Shown piece after piece: positions 50,974 to 60,203 of a stretch of 64,000 bases of DNA (position 1 is its first letter; the number at the start of each line of letters is the position of its first letter). This stretch comes from Nibrella saemangeumensis. Its GTDB lineage: Bacteria > Bacteroidota > Bacteroidia > Cytophagales > Spirosomataceae. Under the pieces are notes generated by a model. That model was not told where the DNA came from. It made no database searches and saw only the letters and a program-made list of their open reading frames with translations. Both the position numbers and the translations under genes were made by a program. Location: NCBI RefSeq assembly GCF_039541915.1, contig NZ_BAABHD010000081.1, positions 167,804-231,803 of the forward strand. The letters run 5' to 3'.

Positions 50974-52878
50974 ATGCATCACCTCCGAATCCTCTTTTTA
51001 TTGCTAATGTTCTGTGGCCAAGAGATTCGGGCACAAACGAGCACCCCAGACCAGTTGTACCGCCAGCTACAGAATAATTTGGCTTCGGGCTGGAACACGT
51101 GGAATACCCGCAGTATACTGAGTCATGTGCTACTGCCTCAAGGGCTGGCGGTGAATATTGGGGTAAAAAGCAATGGAATAACTGGCCATCGCTTCCTGCA
51201 GGAAGCATACCTCTCACCGAAAGAACCGCGATCCGAAACGGTGGTGGCAGGCTATCACGCCTATGATGGACGCTATACCGAATGCACCGTCACGTGGGAA
51301 GGCACCCAGTTCCGGGTAGAGAGTGCCCACGATGGTACGGGTCTTGTCGTACTGATTACCCCCCTGAAGCTACCGGCTCGTCCGCCTTCTCTGATTGTGG
51401 AAGCAGGTATGCTCTGGAATAGGCCAGGAAGCGTAAGTGCGCAGAAAAACGGCTTACTGGCTCAGGCAGGTACCCACCGGTTCTTGGTACAAAGCACCGC
51501 CCCGACGCTGGCAGAAGCCCTGCCGCTGACGGGCAAACACCTGAGCGTTCTGTTCGATAAAGTGATCGGCCTTTCGGTGGGTACACCCCGATCGCTCGAC
51601 GATATCCGGCGGATCGTGCGTCAGGAGCGGCTCGCCTTTGAGAAAACGCTGGCCCGGCACGGTACGCTAACCGAAACGTACCTCGTTCAACAGAGTGCCC
51701 TGGCCTGGAATATGATTTACGACCCTGACTTACGCGGGGTTGTGGCCCCCGTCAGCCGTTTCTGGAATACCTTCTTCGGCGGACAATACGTGCTCTTTGA
51801 CTGGGATACGTACCTTTCGGCGTATATGGCCGGCCTCGACAATCGGCCGCTGGCCTATGCCAACGCGGTGGAAGCAACCAAAGGCATCGACCGTTTCGGT
51901 ATGGTGCCCAATTACGTAGCGGGTGGCGGATTAGGGTCACCTGACCGGTCGCAGCCGCCAGTAGGAAGCCTGATGATTCTGGCCCTGTACCACCAATACC
52001 ACGACCGCTGGCTGCTGGAGTTGACATTCGATCGGCTTCTGCGCTGGAACCGTTGGTGGCCCACGCACCGCGATACCGGCGGACTACTTTGCTGGGGGTC
52101 TGACAATGTCCCGCCCGACGGGGCCGCCCATAGCTGGCAGGGAGCCGCTTATGAGTCAGGGCTGGATAACTCGCCCATGTACGATGGGGTACCGTTTAAC
52201 CCAAAAACCAATCAGCTTCAACTGGCTGATGTAGGCCTGAACAGCCTGTACATTGCTGACTGTAAGGCCCTGGCGGAACTGGCCCAGGTGCTGGACCGAC
52301 CCGGCGAAGCCACTGAACTGAAGCAACGGGCCGATAGCTATAGTAAGGCACTACAAACGTTATGGCAGGAAGAAAAGGGGATATTTCTGAATCGCCGTAC
52401 AGACACCGGGCAGTTTAGCGACCGCTTATCACCCACCTTGTTTTACCCCATGCTGGCCGGGGTAGCTACTCCTGAACAGGCCCGGCGTATGGTGACTGAG
52501 CACCTGCTGAATCCTGCTGAATTCTGGGGCGAATGGGTGTTACCCTCGGTGGCCCGCAATGACCCGGCATTCAGCGAGCAGAACTACTGGCGCGGGCGCA
52601 TTTGGGCACCGCTGAACTTTCTGGTTTATATGGGGCTGAGAAACTACGATTTGCCGGAGGCAAGAAAACAACTGGTCGAAAAATCAAATCAACTGCTGCT
52701 AAAAAATTGGCGGGAAAGTCGGAGCGTACCGGAGAATTTTCACGCATCAGGTGTGGGACGACTGCCCAATGAAGCCCTGAACCGCAGCGATTCCTTTTAT
52801 CACTGGGGTGCCCTGATGGGCTTTATGTCCTTTCTGGAACAGGGTAAGGTAGAGAGTCCAAAGAAAACCGCTCCCTGA
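50974..52878 (+). CDS. GH63/trehalase-like (alpha/alpha)6 glycoside hydrolase
   Basis: A 634-residue protein with a signal peptide (1-21). The N-terminal part (about 25-250) is a beta-sandwich, followed by an (alpha/alpha)6 barrel of the MGH1-like / GH63 / trehalase clan. Clan marks are QYVLFDWDTYLSAYMA (acidic residue of the active site), GLDNSPMYDG and EQNYWRGRIWAPLNFLVYMG. The C-terminal FHASGVGRLPNEALN closes the barrel. It probably trims an alpha-linked glucose or mannose from an external glycan. The substrate is not certain. It is next to DedA, GH16 and nucleoside-hydrolase genes. Confidence 0.85.
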   Translation: MHHLRILFLLLMFCGQEIRAQTSTPDQLYRQLQNNLASGWNTWNTRSILSHVLLPQGLAVNIGVKSNGITGHRFLQEAYLSPKEPRSETVVAGYHAYDGRYTECTVTWEGTQFRVESAHDGTGLVVLITPLKLPARPPSLIVEAGMLWNRPGSVSAQKNGLLAQAGTHRFLVQSTAPTLAEALPLTGKHLSVLFDKVIGLSVGTPRSLDDIRRIVRQERLAFEKTLARHGTLTETYLVQQSALAWNMIYDPDLRGVVAPVSRFWNTFFGGQYVLFDWDTYLSAYMAGLDNRPLAYANAVEATKGIDRFGMVPNYVAGGGLGSPDRSQPPVGSLMILALYHQYHDRWLLELTFDRLLRWNRWWPTHRDTGGLLCWGSDNVPPDGAAHSWQGAAYESGLDNSPMYDGVPFNPKTNQLQLADVGLNSLYIADCKALAELAQVLDRPGEATELKQRADSYSKALQTLWQEEKGIFLNRRTDTGQFSDRLSPTLFYPMLAGVATPEQARRMVTEHLLNPAEFWGEWVLPSVARNDPAFSEQNYWRGRIWAPLNFLVYMGLRNYDLPEARKQLVEKSNQLLLKNWRESRSVPENFHASGVGRLPNEALNRSDSFYHWGALMGFMSFLEQGKVESPKKTAP

Positions 52879-52902
52879 CAAAGCCGCCAAAACGCCTTCT
52901 CA

Positions 52903-53529
52903 CTACGGCTGAACACTGCGTACCGAAAACCGGCTTTTTAGCCAGGTCAGCAGTTTATACCGGATAGAGAGCCCAATCAGCAGAGCCACGACCACTAACC
53001 CCAGCAGGATAAAGCCTGCATGTTTTTTAATAACCTCAAAATGCTGCGTGACGACTTCCCCGAAATGATACCCGGCCATACCAATACCCACCGCCCATAA
53101 CGTAGTGCTCACGGATGCCAGCAACAGGTAGCGGCCGGAACTAACCTTACTCATGCCGTAGACCAGCGGGATCAGAGCCCGCAACCCGTACATGAAATGA
53201 TAAACAACCAGAATGCCGGATGGATTGCGCTCGATCAGCCGGTGTACCCGCTCGGCTCGTCGCAGTAAAGCGGGTCGTTTGGCCAGCCAGCGCTGACCAG
53301 CAGATCGGCCCAGCCAGAAGTAGGTGTAACTGGTCAGGGTGCTGCCCACAAAAGCCGCCCCAATCACAAACGGCAGGGACAGATACCCCCGGTTGGCGGC
53401 AAACGCGGCCGAGAGCAAGGCGGTTTCTCCTTCCAGCACGGAACCAATCAGCACCGCCACGTAGCCGTACTGCTGAAGCCAGACTTCAAAGGCCGACAGA
53501 ATAAATAATGGACTTAACACCTCATACAT
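52903..53529 (-). CDS. DedA-family membrane protein
   Basis: About 208 residues with four to five hydrophobic segments. Family marks are the early EGETALLSAAFAANRGYLSLP, which sits in the reentrant helix, FWLGRSAGQRWL and MYGLRALIPLVYGMSKVS. DedA/Tvp38-like proteins are proposed lipid scramblases or flippases (for undecaprenyl phosphate or phosphatidylethanolamine) linked to proton motive force. The ATG at 53529 is chosen over an upstream GTG at 53577, though both fit. It is downstream of the GH16 gene on the same strand, with a gap of about 150 bases. Confidence 0.85.
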   Translation of the reverse strand: MYEVLSPLFILSAFEVWLQQYGYVAVLIGSVLEGETALLSAAFAANRGYLSLPFVIGAAFVGSTLTSYTYFWLGRSAGQRWLAKRPALLRRAERVHRLIERNPSGILVVYHFMYGLRALIPLVYGMSKVSSGRYLLLASVSTTLWAVGIGMAGYHFGEVVTQHFEVIKKHAGFILLGLVVVALLIGLSIRYKLLTWLKSRFSVRSVQP

Positions 53530-53677
53530 ACCCCTCCGCCATAAACCGATCAGGTACCTGCGTACCACCACAATCACCCTGATTATTCACCTACGCAGTT
53601 CTACCGTTGGTCTACCCTAGTATAACGTTTGACAGGCCTGAATGTTCCACCGGATCAGCCAATTACTACCCTGGTCA

Positions 53678-54541
53678 TCAGCGCTGATACACCCGCACGT
53701 AGTCCACTTCATACCGGCTGGGGAAGGTTGTCGCGGCCGGATCACCCCCATTGTCGCCACCGATGGCGAGGTTTAGCAGGATGTAGTGCGGCTGGCGGAA
53801 GGGGTTGATGCCAGTGCCATCCTGGTTGATGGTTTCACTCAGCAACACAGTATTCAGGAGTCGATCGTCGACGTACAGCCGGATGGCGGTTTCGTCCCAG
53901 TCCATGCGCCACACGTGAAACTGTTTCGACCAGTTGGGGTCGTTGAAGGATTCGATTGGCGTTTTGGTGGTGCGCCATTCGGCTTTGTAGCGCCGGGCGG
54001 TACCCCAGGCCACGTTAGCCAGCAGCATGTCGCGGTAATACTCCATGATGTCAATCTCCCCGTTGGACGGCCACTCCCCAGCTACGCCCAGTGTCCAGAA
54101 AGCCGGCCACAGGCCGGGTCGGGTGTCGATACGCCCGCGCATCTCGAACCGGCCATACAGCCAGCTGTGCAAACCACGGGTCTGTAAGCTGGCGGCCGTG
54201 TAGTCAATGGTGGGGCGGCTGGTCTTCCAGTTGTCGCTACCGGGCTGGTAGTTGGGGTTCGGACGCTGTTCGCGCCAGCCTTCGATAATAAGCATGCCGT
54301 TTTCGCAGCGGGCATTGTCGGGCTGGTACCACTGTAGTTCGCGGTTGCGGACAAAACCCTTTTCAAACACCCATTTCGTCGGGTCAGGCGGGCCATCGGT
54401 ATCAAATTCATCGGCCCAGACCAGCTTCCAGTCTGTCTTAGGGGAAGTGGTTGCGCTGGTGACCGGCCGAGTCTGCGCAACGCAGAATTGGAATAGATTG
54501 CCAAAAAGTAAGCCACAAAACAGGGTCAGCGAGGTCTTCAT
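53678..54541 (-). CDS. Glycoside hydrolase family 16 (endo-beta-glucanase-type)
   Basis: A 287-residue secreted protein with a signal peptide (1-22, ending CVAQ). The GH16 jelly roll (about 38-285) has the catalytic motif NGEIDIMEYY, with the two acidic residues of the EIDIME core (about 165-170). LYGRFEMRGRIDTRPGLWPAFWTLG precedes it as usual. W.MDWDETAIRLYVDD follows, and the fold closes with YEVDYVRVYQ. Substrates of the family include laminarin, lichenan, agar and carrageenan; which one cannot be told. It is one of several polysaccharide-active genes in this part. Confidence 0.93.
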   Translation of the reverse strand: MKTSLTLFCGLLFGNLFQFCVAQTRPVTSATTSPKTDWKLVWADEFDTDGPPDPTKWVFEKGFVRNRELQWYQPDNARCENGMLIIEGWREQRPNPNYQPGSDNWKTSRPTIDYTAASLQTRGLHSWLYGRFEMRGRIDTRPGLWPAFWTLGVAGEWPSNGEIDIMEYYRDMLLANVAWGTARRYKAEWRTTKTPIESFNDPNWSKQFHVWRMDWDETAIRLYVDDRLLNTVLLSETINQDGTGINPFRQPHYILLNLAIGGDNGGDPAATTFPSRYEVDYVRVYQR

Positions 54542-54649
54542 ACGCTACAAAGGGCAGAAACCCCGGCCTTCTAACCAATAATTTGCCGGTTCGCCTTATA
54601 TTTCCAGGCGCTTTGTCTTTTGATTACCGAAAAAAAGAGCTTCCTGACT

Positions 54650-55669
54650 ATGGTAAAATACGTATGCCTGCTGTGTGGACTGTTCCTGCTGATACATCCT
54701 GTTGCCACCTTCGGCCAAAAAAGAATCGGTGGCAGTACCGTGATACCCAGAATGCGGGTCATTGTCGACAATGATTTCAGTGGCGATCCAGATGGTTTGT
54801 TTCAGTTGGCTCACCTGCTGTTATCACCTTCGGTCGACATCAGGGCAATTATTGGCTCGCACCTCAAAGTAGGTGATGGCTTTGATAACTCTAAAACACA
54901 GGCCGACAACGCAGCTAAGAAAGCGAGGGAACTGCTGCAGGTCATGGGCATACCGGACAACATTCCGGTGTTAGCCGGATCCAACACGGCCATGCCAAAC
55001 GACAGCACTCCCGTAAAAAGCGCAGCCGTTGAGTTTATCATTAAAGAAGCCTCGCGTACCGATACCCGATTACCCCTGTATATTCTGTGTGGGGCCGGAC
55101 TTACCGAAATAGCATCGGCCTTGCTGACATCACCCCAGATCAGCAATAAGCTTACCCTGGTTTGGATTGGTGGATCCGAATACAGCGATCTGGCCCTGCC
55201 ACCGCCCAATTATTCAAACCCTGAATACAACCTCAACATTGATATACCAGCCGCACGAGTGGTTTTTAACCGATCGGCGATTCCGATCTGGCAGGTGCCC
55301 CGCAACGCCTACCGGCAGGCGGTACTGCCTTACTCACAACTACTGCTCAGGGTGAAGCCGCAGGGCAAAACGGGCAGCTATCTGACCGGCGTGCTGGAGG
55401 GCCTGATGACCCGAATACAGCGGTTTGTCAATATTGGTGAGACGTATATCATGGGCGACAGCCCGCTGGTGTTACTCACCGCCCTGCAGTCTTCCTTTGA
55501 AGCTGACCCCTCTTCCAGTGATTACGTAATCAAGTCGGCCCCCAGCATTAACCCGCAGGGCGCTTACGAGTACAACCACACCGGGCGGCCAATCCGGGTG
55601 TATACGCGCCTGGACATAAATCTGATGTTCGCCGATTTCTTTGCCAAGCTGGAACTGTGGAACAAATAA
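54650..55669 (+). CDS. Nucleoside hydrolase-like protein, secreted
   Basis: About 339 residues with a signal peptide (1-22, ending TFGQ). The N-terminal motif RVIVDNDFSGDPDGLFQLAH (about 34-52) is a variant of the DTDPGxDD calcium site of inosine-uridine nucleoside hydrolases. Further matches are IPVLAGSN, LYILCGAGLTEIA and WIGGSEY. The normal second Asp pair is replaced by DPDG, which is seen in a secreted subgroup of the family. It should split a nucleoside-like glycoside in the periplasm. It lies divergent from GH16 and convergent with 6-phosphogluconate dehydrogenase. The ATG at 54650 is used because it starts the signal peptide. Confidence 0.85.
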   Translation: MVKYVCLLCGLFLLIHPVATFGQKRIGGSTVIPRMRVIVDNDFSGDPDGLFQLAHLLLSPSVDIRAIIGSHLKVGDGFDNSKTQADNAAKKARELLQVMGIPDNIPVLAGSNTAMPNDSTPVKSAAVEFIIKEASRTDTRLPLYILCGAGLTEIASALLTSPQISNKLTLVWIGGSEYSDLALPPPNYSNPEYNLNIDIPAARVVFNRSAIPIWQVPRNAYRQAVLPYSQLLLRVKPQGKTGSYLTGVLEGLMTRIQRFVNIGETYIMGDSPLVLLTALQSSFEADPSSSDYVIKSAPSINPQGAYEYNHTGRPIRVYTRLDINLMFADFFAKLELWNK

Positions 55670-55702
55670 GCGTCCTTCGGTGGGGCTCCGTCTAAAGGCT
55701 GC

Positions 55703-56605
55703 TTAGTCTTCTTTCTTTTCGACCGCGTGGCCGCCGAACTCGTTGCGCAGCGCGGCCACCACTTTGCCGGAGAAGGTATCGTCCTGCAGCGACCGGTAGC
55801 GCATCAGCAGCGAAAGCGCAATCACGGGTGTCGGTACGCCCAGGTCCAGCGCCGTTTCGAGAGTCCACTTGCCTTCGCCCGACGAGCGCATAATTCCTTT
55901 GATGCTTTCCAGTTTAGGATCCTTGGAGAAGGCGTTCTGAGTCAGTTCCATCAGCCAGCTGCGCACCACCGAACCGTGGTTCCAGAGTTTGGCGACGGCT
56001 TCGAAATCAATGGGGAACGGGCTTTTCTCCAGCACCTCAAAGCCTTCGGCAATGGACTGCATCATGCCGTACTCGACACCGTTATGGACCATTTTGGTAA
56101 AATGCCCGCTACCCGCCGGACCCGTATGCAGGTACCCGTTTTCGACCGATATCTGCTGAAAGACCGGCTCGACTCTCTCTACTACTTCCCGGTCACCCCC
56201 AATCATGGTGCAAGCACCCTCTAACGCTCCGCTGGTACCACCACTGGTACCGCAGTCGATAAAGCCGACGCCCAGTTCTTTCAGTTGCTGGTACCGCCGG
56301 ATGGAGTCCTGGTAATGGGAGTTCCCCCCGTCGATAATAATGTCGCCGGCCTGTACAAAGGGCAGAAGCTGCTCAATTACTTTATCCACGAGCGGACCGG
56401 CAGGAATCATCAGCCACAGAATGCGGGGTGCCGGCAGCGCCTGGTAGAGGGCTTCCAGCGAATTGACGCCCTGCGCCCCTTCGGCTTTGATCTCGTTGAC
56501 TAAGGTTTCGTTGATGTCGTAACCAACTACCTCATGCTTATGCCGCAGCAGGTTAAGAACGAGGTTAAAGCCCATTTTACCCAGGCCTATGAATCCGATG
56601 TGCAT
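55703..56605 (-). CDS. gnd: 6-phosphogluconate dehydrogenase (short, decarboxylating type)
   Basis: A 300-residue enzyme. The NAD(P) motif GFIGLGKMGFNL opens the protein (about 4-15). The substrate loop GFIDCGTSGGTSGA (about 117-130) contains the family-typical GGxxGA, and HTGPAGSGHFTKMVHNGVEYG carries the catalytic Lys and His-Asn. The C-terminal domain is helical and ends with the LQDDTFSGKVVAALR.EFGGH motif. The 300-residue length matches the YqeC/GndA short class, which often uses NAD. It catalyses 6-phosphogluconate to ribulose-5-phosphate plus CO2. Convergent with the nucleoside hydrolase-like gene. Confidence 0.93.
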   Translation of the reverse strand: MHIGFIGLGKMGFNLVLNLLRHKHEVVGYDINETLVNEIKAEGAQGVNSLEALYQALPAPRILWLMIPAGPLVDKVIEQLLPFVQAGDIIIDGGNSHYQDSIRRYQQLKELGVGFIDCGTSGGTSGALEGACTMIGGDREVVERVEPVFQQISVENGYLHTGPAGSGHFTKMVHNGVEYGMMQSIAEGFEVLEKSPFPIDFEAVAKLWNHGSVVRSWLMELTQNAFSKDPKLESIKGIMRSSGEGKWTLETALDLGVPTPVIALSLLMRYRSLQDDTFSGKVVAALRNEFGGHAVEKKED

Positions 56606-56662
56606 AATACGATGATGGGGATTAGTCTGATTTTCCAGGGCAAAGTAATTGGAAAATTTCGA

Positions 56663-57790
56663 CTAATCAGCACGCAGGGGGCTTAAGACGGCCGCATTGG
56701 AGGTAACAATCTCATCGGCCAGCCCGATTCTCCGGGAATGCTCCATAGCCTCGCGGCTGTGCTTAAAGTAACACACGGCCACGCCGGCGGCTTCGACCTG
56801 CGCCATATATCCCCTGGTCCGCTCGATATGCGCTTCTTTCACCTGCCGGATGTATACGCATAAGATCTGATCCGGAAAGTGCGACACAATAGACGCGTAG
56901 ATATTGGGATCCTCCTGCGTATCGTCGCCGAGCAGCACAAACTTAAGACCGGGGTACGAGAGCAGAATCCGGGCGATACGGGTAAACTTGGTCGCGTGTT
57001 TGTTCTGCCCCGTTTTCAGAATCTGGCTGAACCGCTTCAGCTGGTTGAGCAGGTATATGCCGGAGGGTAAGTCGTTCTTCTCCGAAAAGTCCAGGATATA
57101 GTCGTACAGATTCCACTCACTGCTCGATACGTAAAAGAAAGGGTTGGGAGCCTGTACCACCGTGCCCGCGTGCGCCAGCATCCGGTAATGCTCCACCACG
57201 CCTTCAAACGGGTCGCGGCTGTGGGCATTCTCCGTGAGCAGCACCTGCAGGCGCTTCAGCTTCGTGGCCGAATGCGAAATCAGAAAGGTATCGTCGATGT
57301 CGGAGATACAGCCATATTGCGTCGGGTGCGGCACGTACACCGCGCCGGTGCAACGGGCGATGACCGCGTCGGACGACCACTGGTCGGGCGGTTTGTTCAG
57401 CCATTTCCGACCGTCGGCGTAAGGGGTATTTTCCGCCAGCAGCTCCACCGTAATGGCGTGCCACCCGGGGTTCATCGGTGTTTCGGGGTCCCACTCCAGA
57501 TGAAAGTAGCCTTCTTTATCGGTCTGCCCCTGAATATCCTGTCCTACCCAGCATACCCGCACAGTAGCGTTAGACAGGGGCCGTACGATAAATAGCCGCA
57601 GCAATGCCAGGGTATTCGTCAGCACATTGTTCCTGTACTTTTTCCGGGGCAGGGGGCTCAAACTAAACACATGACCATGTACAACCAGCTTGTCGACATG
57701 TCCGTAACCCCGGTATACCTTTACTTCGGGCTGGTCGGTCAGGCGCAACCAGCCTAAGATTTTCTGCTTCCACGTATCTTTCCGGCTCAT
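56663..57790 (-). CDS. APP1-like (DUF2183) phosphatase-domain protein
   Basis: About 375 residues, no signal peptide. The N-terminal half (about 20-150) is a beta-rich module (KVYRGYGHVDKLVVHGHVFS, TDKEGYFHLEW). The C-terminal half is DUF2183/APP1, with the HAD-like motif SDIDDTFLIS (about 180-190; DxDxT), VSSSEWNLY and FVLLGDDTQEDPNIY. In yeast, App1 is a Mg2+-dependent phosphatidate phosphatase. The gene is divergent from a diacylglycerol-kinase-like gene, with about 70 bases between starts. It may reverse the kinase reaction on a phospholipid. The ATG at 57790 is preferred to an upstream start at 57829. Confidence 0.85.
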   Translation of the reverse strand: MSRKDTWKQKILGWLRLTDQPEVKVYRGYGHVDKLVVHGHVFSLSPLPRKKYRNNVLTNTLALLRLFIVRPLSNATVRVCWVGQDIQGQTDKEGYFHLEWDPETPMNPGWHAITVELLAENTPYADGRKWLNKPPDQWSSDAVIARCTGAVYVPHPTQYGCISDIDDTFLISHSATKLKRLQVLLTENAHSRDPFEGVVEHYRMLAHAGTVVQAPNPFFYVSSSEWNLYDYILDFSEKNDLPSGIYLLNQLKRFSQILKTGQNKHATKFTRIARILLSYPGLKFVLLGDDTQEDPNIYASIVSHFPDQILCVYIRQVKEAHIERTRGYMAQVEAAGVAVCYFKHSREAMEHSRRIGLADEIVTSNAAVLSPLRAD

Positions 57791-57858
57791 TCTTTGTTTA
57801 CTCTTTATAAAGCCATCTGGTTTGATCAACTTATCATCTGGTATTTTTACCTGATAAC

Positions 57859-58758
57859 ATGCAGGACTCCCGGAAGTTAAAACTATTATTTGCGATAAAC
57901 CCGGTGTCGGGTGGCCAGTCTAAAGAAACCTGGGAAGAATCGATTAAAACCTATTGTGCTGACAAACCCCACGAGCTGAATCTGCTCATCCTGAACGGTG
58001 AGGATGATGAAGAGCGCCTGACAAAGGAAATCGACGCGTATAAGCCTGACCGGGTGGTCGCCGTGGGGGGCGATGGTACCGTGAAAATGGTAGCGGAGCA
58101 ACTGCTCAGTAAAAATATTCCGTTGGGCATTTTGCCGGCCGGCTCGGCCAACGGCATGGCCCGTGACCTCGACCTGCCGGCCGATCCCGAGCAGGCGCTG
58201 GATGTGATCGTCAACGGCCGCGTTCAGCCGGTTGACCTGATCTGCGTCAACGACAAAGACCTCTGCCTGCACCTGAGCGACATTGGCCTGAACGCTCAAC
58301 TGGTCAAATACTACCACGAAAACAACTGGCGGGGCAAACTGGGCTATGCGCGGGGAGTCTTGCGGGTGCTGCTGAACAAGCGACCCATGACCGTAGAAAT
58401 ATCAACCACAAAAGGCGTGCTGCGCCGGGAAGCTTTTATGGTGGCGCTGGCCAACGCCCGGATGTACGGGACCGGTGCGATCATTAACCCCGATGGCGAC
58501 GTATCCGACGGCTATTTTGAGGTGGTGATTATCCGCCAGTTTTCCTGGTTCGAGTTCCTGAAGATGTTCTGGCGGTATCGGCCCTTCGACCCGAAAAAAA
58601 TTGAAGTCCTCCAGGCAAAAGCCCTGATTATCGAAACCCGGAAACGGGCTTATTTTCAGATTGACGGCGAATACCGGGGCCGCATCAAACGGCTGGAAGC
58701 CCGCATTATGCCGGGAGGCTTGAAAGTGATGCTGCCGCAGGAGAAGAAGGGTGAATGA
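57859..58758 (+). CDS. Diacylglycerol-kinase-like lipid kinase (DAGKc)
   Basis: A 299-residue enzyme of the DAGK catalytic family (YegS/BmrU/DgkB-like). The N-terminal PVSGGQSKETW and the motif VVAVGGDGTVKMVAEQLL (about 69-86) form the ATP-binding GGDGT site; LGILPAGSANGMARDLDLP is the next family motif. The C-terminal half is a beta-sandwich with FQIDGEYRG (about 270). It phosphorylates a lipid alcohol such as diacylglycerol, and could also act on ceramide or sphingoid bases. The gene is divergent from the APP1-like phosphatase. Confidence 0.92.
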   Translation: MQDSRKLKLLFAINPVSGGQSKETWEESIKTYCADKPHELNLLILNGEDDEERLTKEIDAYKPDRVVAVGGDGTVKMVAEQLLSKNIPLGILPAGSANGMARDLDLPADPEQALDVIVNGRVQPVDLICVNDKDLCLHLSDIGLNAQLVKYYHENNWRGKLGYARGVLRVLLNKRPMTVEISTTKGVLRREAFMVALANARMYGTGAIINPDGDVSDGYFEVVIIRQFSWFEFLKMFWRYRPFDPKKIEVLQAKALIIETRKRAYFQIDGEYRGRIKRLEARIMPGGLKVMLPQEKKGE

Positions 58759-58761
58759 TTT

Positions 58762-58847
58762 TTTGTCATCCGACAAAGGAGGACGGCCGGTGCCGAGGGA
58801 TCTCCCGTGTCAGCAACCAATGCGCCCCCCCTATGTCGGATGACAAA
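58762..58847. repeat. Perfect 14-base inverted repeat between convergent genes
   Basis: The arms TTTGTCATCCGACA (58762-58775) and its complement (58834-58847) enclose a 58-base loop that contains GAGGGATCTCCCG. It lies just after the DAGK-like stop and 20 bases before the DUF2911 stop. The GTCATCCGA...GGGATCTCCC layout resembles dispersed intergenic elements recalled from Cytophagales and Hymenobacter genomes. It may end transcription from both sides. Confidence 0.6.
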
Positions 58848-58867
58848 TACAACTAAGTGACAAAACA

Positions 58868-59710
58868 CTACATTTTACAATCCGACAGAATCTGCTGGTG
58901 GTTTTTTATATAAGCGTCATCGCCGGCTTTCTGGGCCAGGGCGAGGCCCTGCTGGGCGTCGGTGCGGGCGGCTTTGCAATCGCCCATTTTGGCGGCAATC
59001 TTGGCCCGCAGATAATAGGTCCAGTACTGCTTGTCTTTGTCGACTACCTTGTTGGCCCACTCCAGCGCCTGTTTCATGTCGCGGTTGGTCTGGTAGTAAT
59101 AATCGGCTGCCGCAAAGTATATGCCCATGTTGGCGTCGGGTTTGGCGGTTTGCTCCTGAATCTGGGCCATAATCCGGGCGTCCGGGTCGTGTTTCACCGG
59201 AATGCTCACCTGCGTGTTCTCCCACCGCATCGCCAGATTAGCCGTGGTAGGTGTGAAGTCGGTGAAGTCAATGGTAAAAAATTCAGCGGGCGTGGCCAGT
59301 CGCACCGGCTTCACCGTAAAGCGCATCACATCGTTTTCCTGCTTATAGGCAAAAGCCCCAAAGGCATTGGCATCCTTGTTCAGGATGATGGTCCATTCGT
59401 TGGCATTCGGAATGGTATAGATCCCGTAACTGCCGGCAGCCAGTTTCTGGTTGTTGATCATTACCTCGTCGGAGACAGTCAGTTTGGTGATCATGTTGGC
59501 ACCCGTCCGCCAGACTTTGCCATACGGTACCTGGTCACTAAACATTTTACGGCCCTTTAAGGCCGGGCGGCTGTAATCGACCGTTACCTTGGCCAAACCA
59601 ACCGTTTGCGCTACGGTAGCCGCCGGACTGGCAGCGGGGGTAGCAATCTGTGCCTGGCTCAACGACACCAGCGAAAGCGCTAAAGCTGCACTCAATACGA
59701 GTTTTTTCAT
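58868..59710 (-). CDS. Secreted DUF2911-domain protein with TPR-like tail
   Basis: About 280 residues with a signal peptide (1-20, ending SQAQ). The DUF2911 domain (about 35-175) has KVTVDYSRPALKGRKMF, VPYGKVWRTGANMIT and YGIYTIPNANEWTIILNKD, all hallmarks. The last 90 residues form TPR-like helices (YFAAADYYYQTN, ALEWANKVVDKD, KMGDCKAARTDAQQGL). DUF2911 proteins are common in Bacteroidota; the function is not known. Its start is at 59710 because that ATG directly precedes the signal peptide. Confidence 0.88.
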   Translation of the reverse strand: MKKLVLSAALALSLVSLSQAQIATPAASPAATVAQTVGLAKVTVDYSRPALKGRKMFSDQVPYGKVWRTGANMITKLTVSDEVMINNQKLAAGSYGIYTIPNANEWTIILNKDANAFGAFAYKQENDVMRFTVKPVRLATPAEFFTIDFTDFTPTTANLAMRWENTQVSIPVKHDPDARIMAQIQEQTAKPDANMGIYFAAADYYYQTNRDMKQALEWANKVVDKDKQYWTYYLRAKIAAKMGDCKAARTDAQQGLALAQKAGDDAYIKNHQQILSDCKM

Positions 59711-59852
59711 GGGTGAATAGATGGTTCGTGTACTGATGAATGATGATGAATTTGTTGGCCAAAATTCGGCATTCAACGGGCAATTTCCAATTCCGGGAGA
59801 GAACAAAACAGCTTATTCTGGTTTATAGAGAAAGAACAAAACCAACAACGTT

Positions 59853-60125
59853 ATGGCAGATCAGGAAAAGGAAGACCCCTCTAAAGAAGACATCATCCGG
59901 GCCAAGCAGGCCATTTCACCCGCAGGATTAGGTAATCGGTCAGGGGCTGACCTACCGGGTTCTGAACTTCCCGATGAGGATATTCAGGAACTCCCAGCCG
60001 ATGAACTGGAGGACAAATACATGACCGGCGACGACCTGGGCGAAAATGTCCGGGAAATGAACCCAAACCGCAACCGCGACGGCAAAGCCGACCTCGACAA
60101 ACCCGCTTATGGGGGAGGTCATTAA
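59853..60125 (+). CDS. Small acidic hydrophilic protein
   Basis: A 90-residue protein with a strongly acidic, disordered composition (MADQEKEDPSKEDIIRAK; LPDEDIQELPADELEDKY) and an NPNRNRDGKADLDKP segment near the end. No known domain, signal peptide or helix for the membrane. It is followed by a perfect terminator hairpin (60146-60185). Acidic short proteins like this one and the next (60204) are probably stress-related or spacer-like soluble proteins, but nothing specific can be said. Confidence 0.65.
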   Translation: MADQEKEDPSKEDIIRAKQAISPAGLGNRSGADLPGSELPDEDIQELPADELEDKYMTGDDLGENVREMNPNRNRDGKADLDKPAYGGGH

Positions 60126-60145
60126 TAGTTGATGTTGGACCAGAT

Positions 60146-60185
60146 GAAATCAAGCCGGGCATTTCAGTAAACCCGGCTTGATTTC
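60146..60185 (+). terminator. Terminator after the 90-residue acidic protein gene
   Basis: The arms 60146-60159 (GAAATCAAGCCGGG) and 60172-60185 form a perfect 14-base stem with a 12-base loop, followed by TTTAC. It sits 21 bases after the stop. Confidence 0.8.
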
Positions 60186-60203
60186 TTTACAAAAAAGAAA
60201 GCG

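Noticed and set aside
57859..58758. DAGK-like gene as a sphingosine kinase
   Set aside because: Sphingosine kinases share the DAGKc domain but no sphingosine-specific residue can be identified from the sequence; only the general lipid-kinase call is supported.
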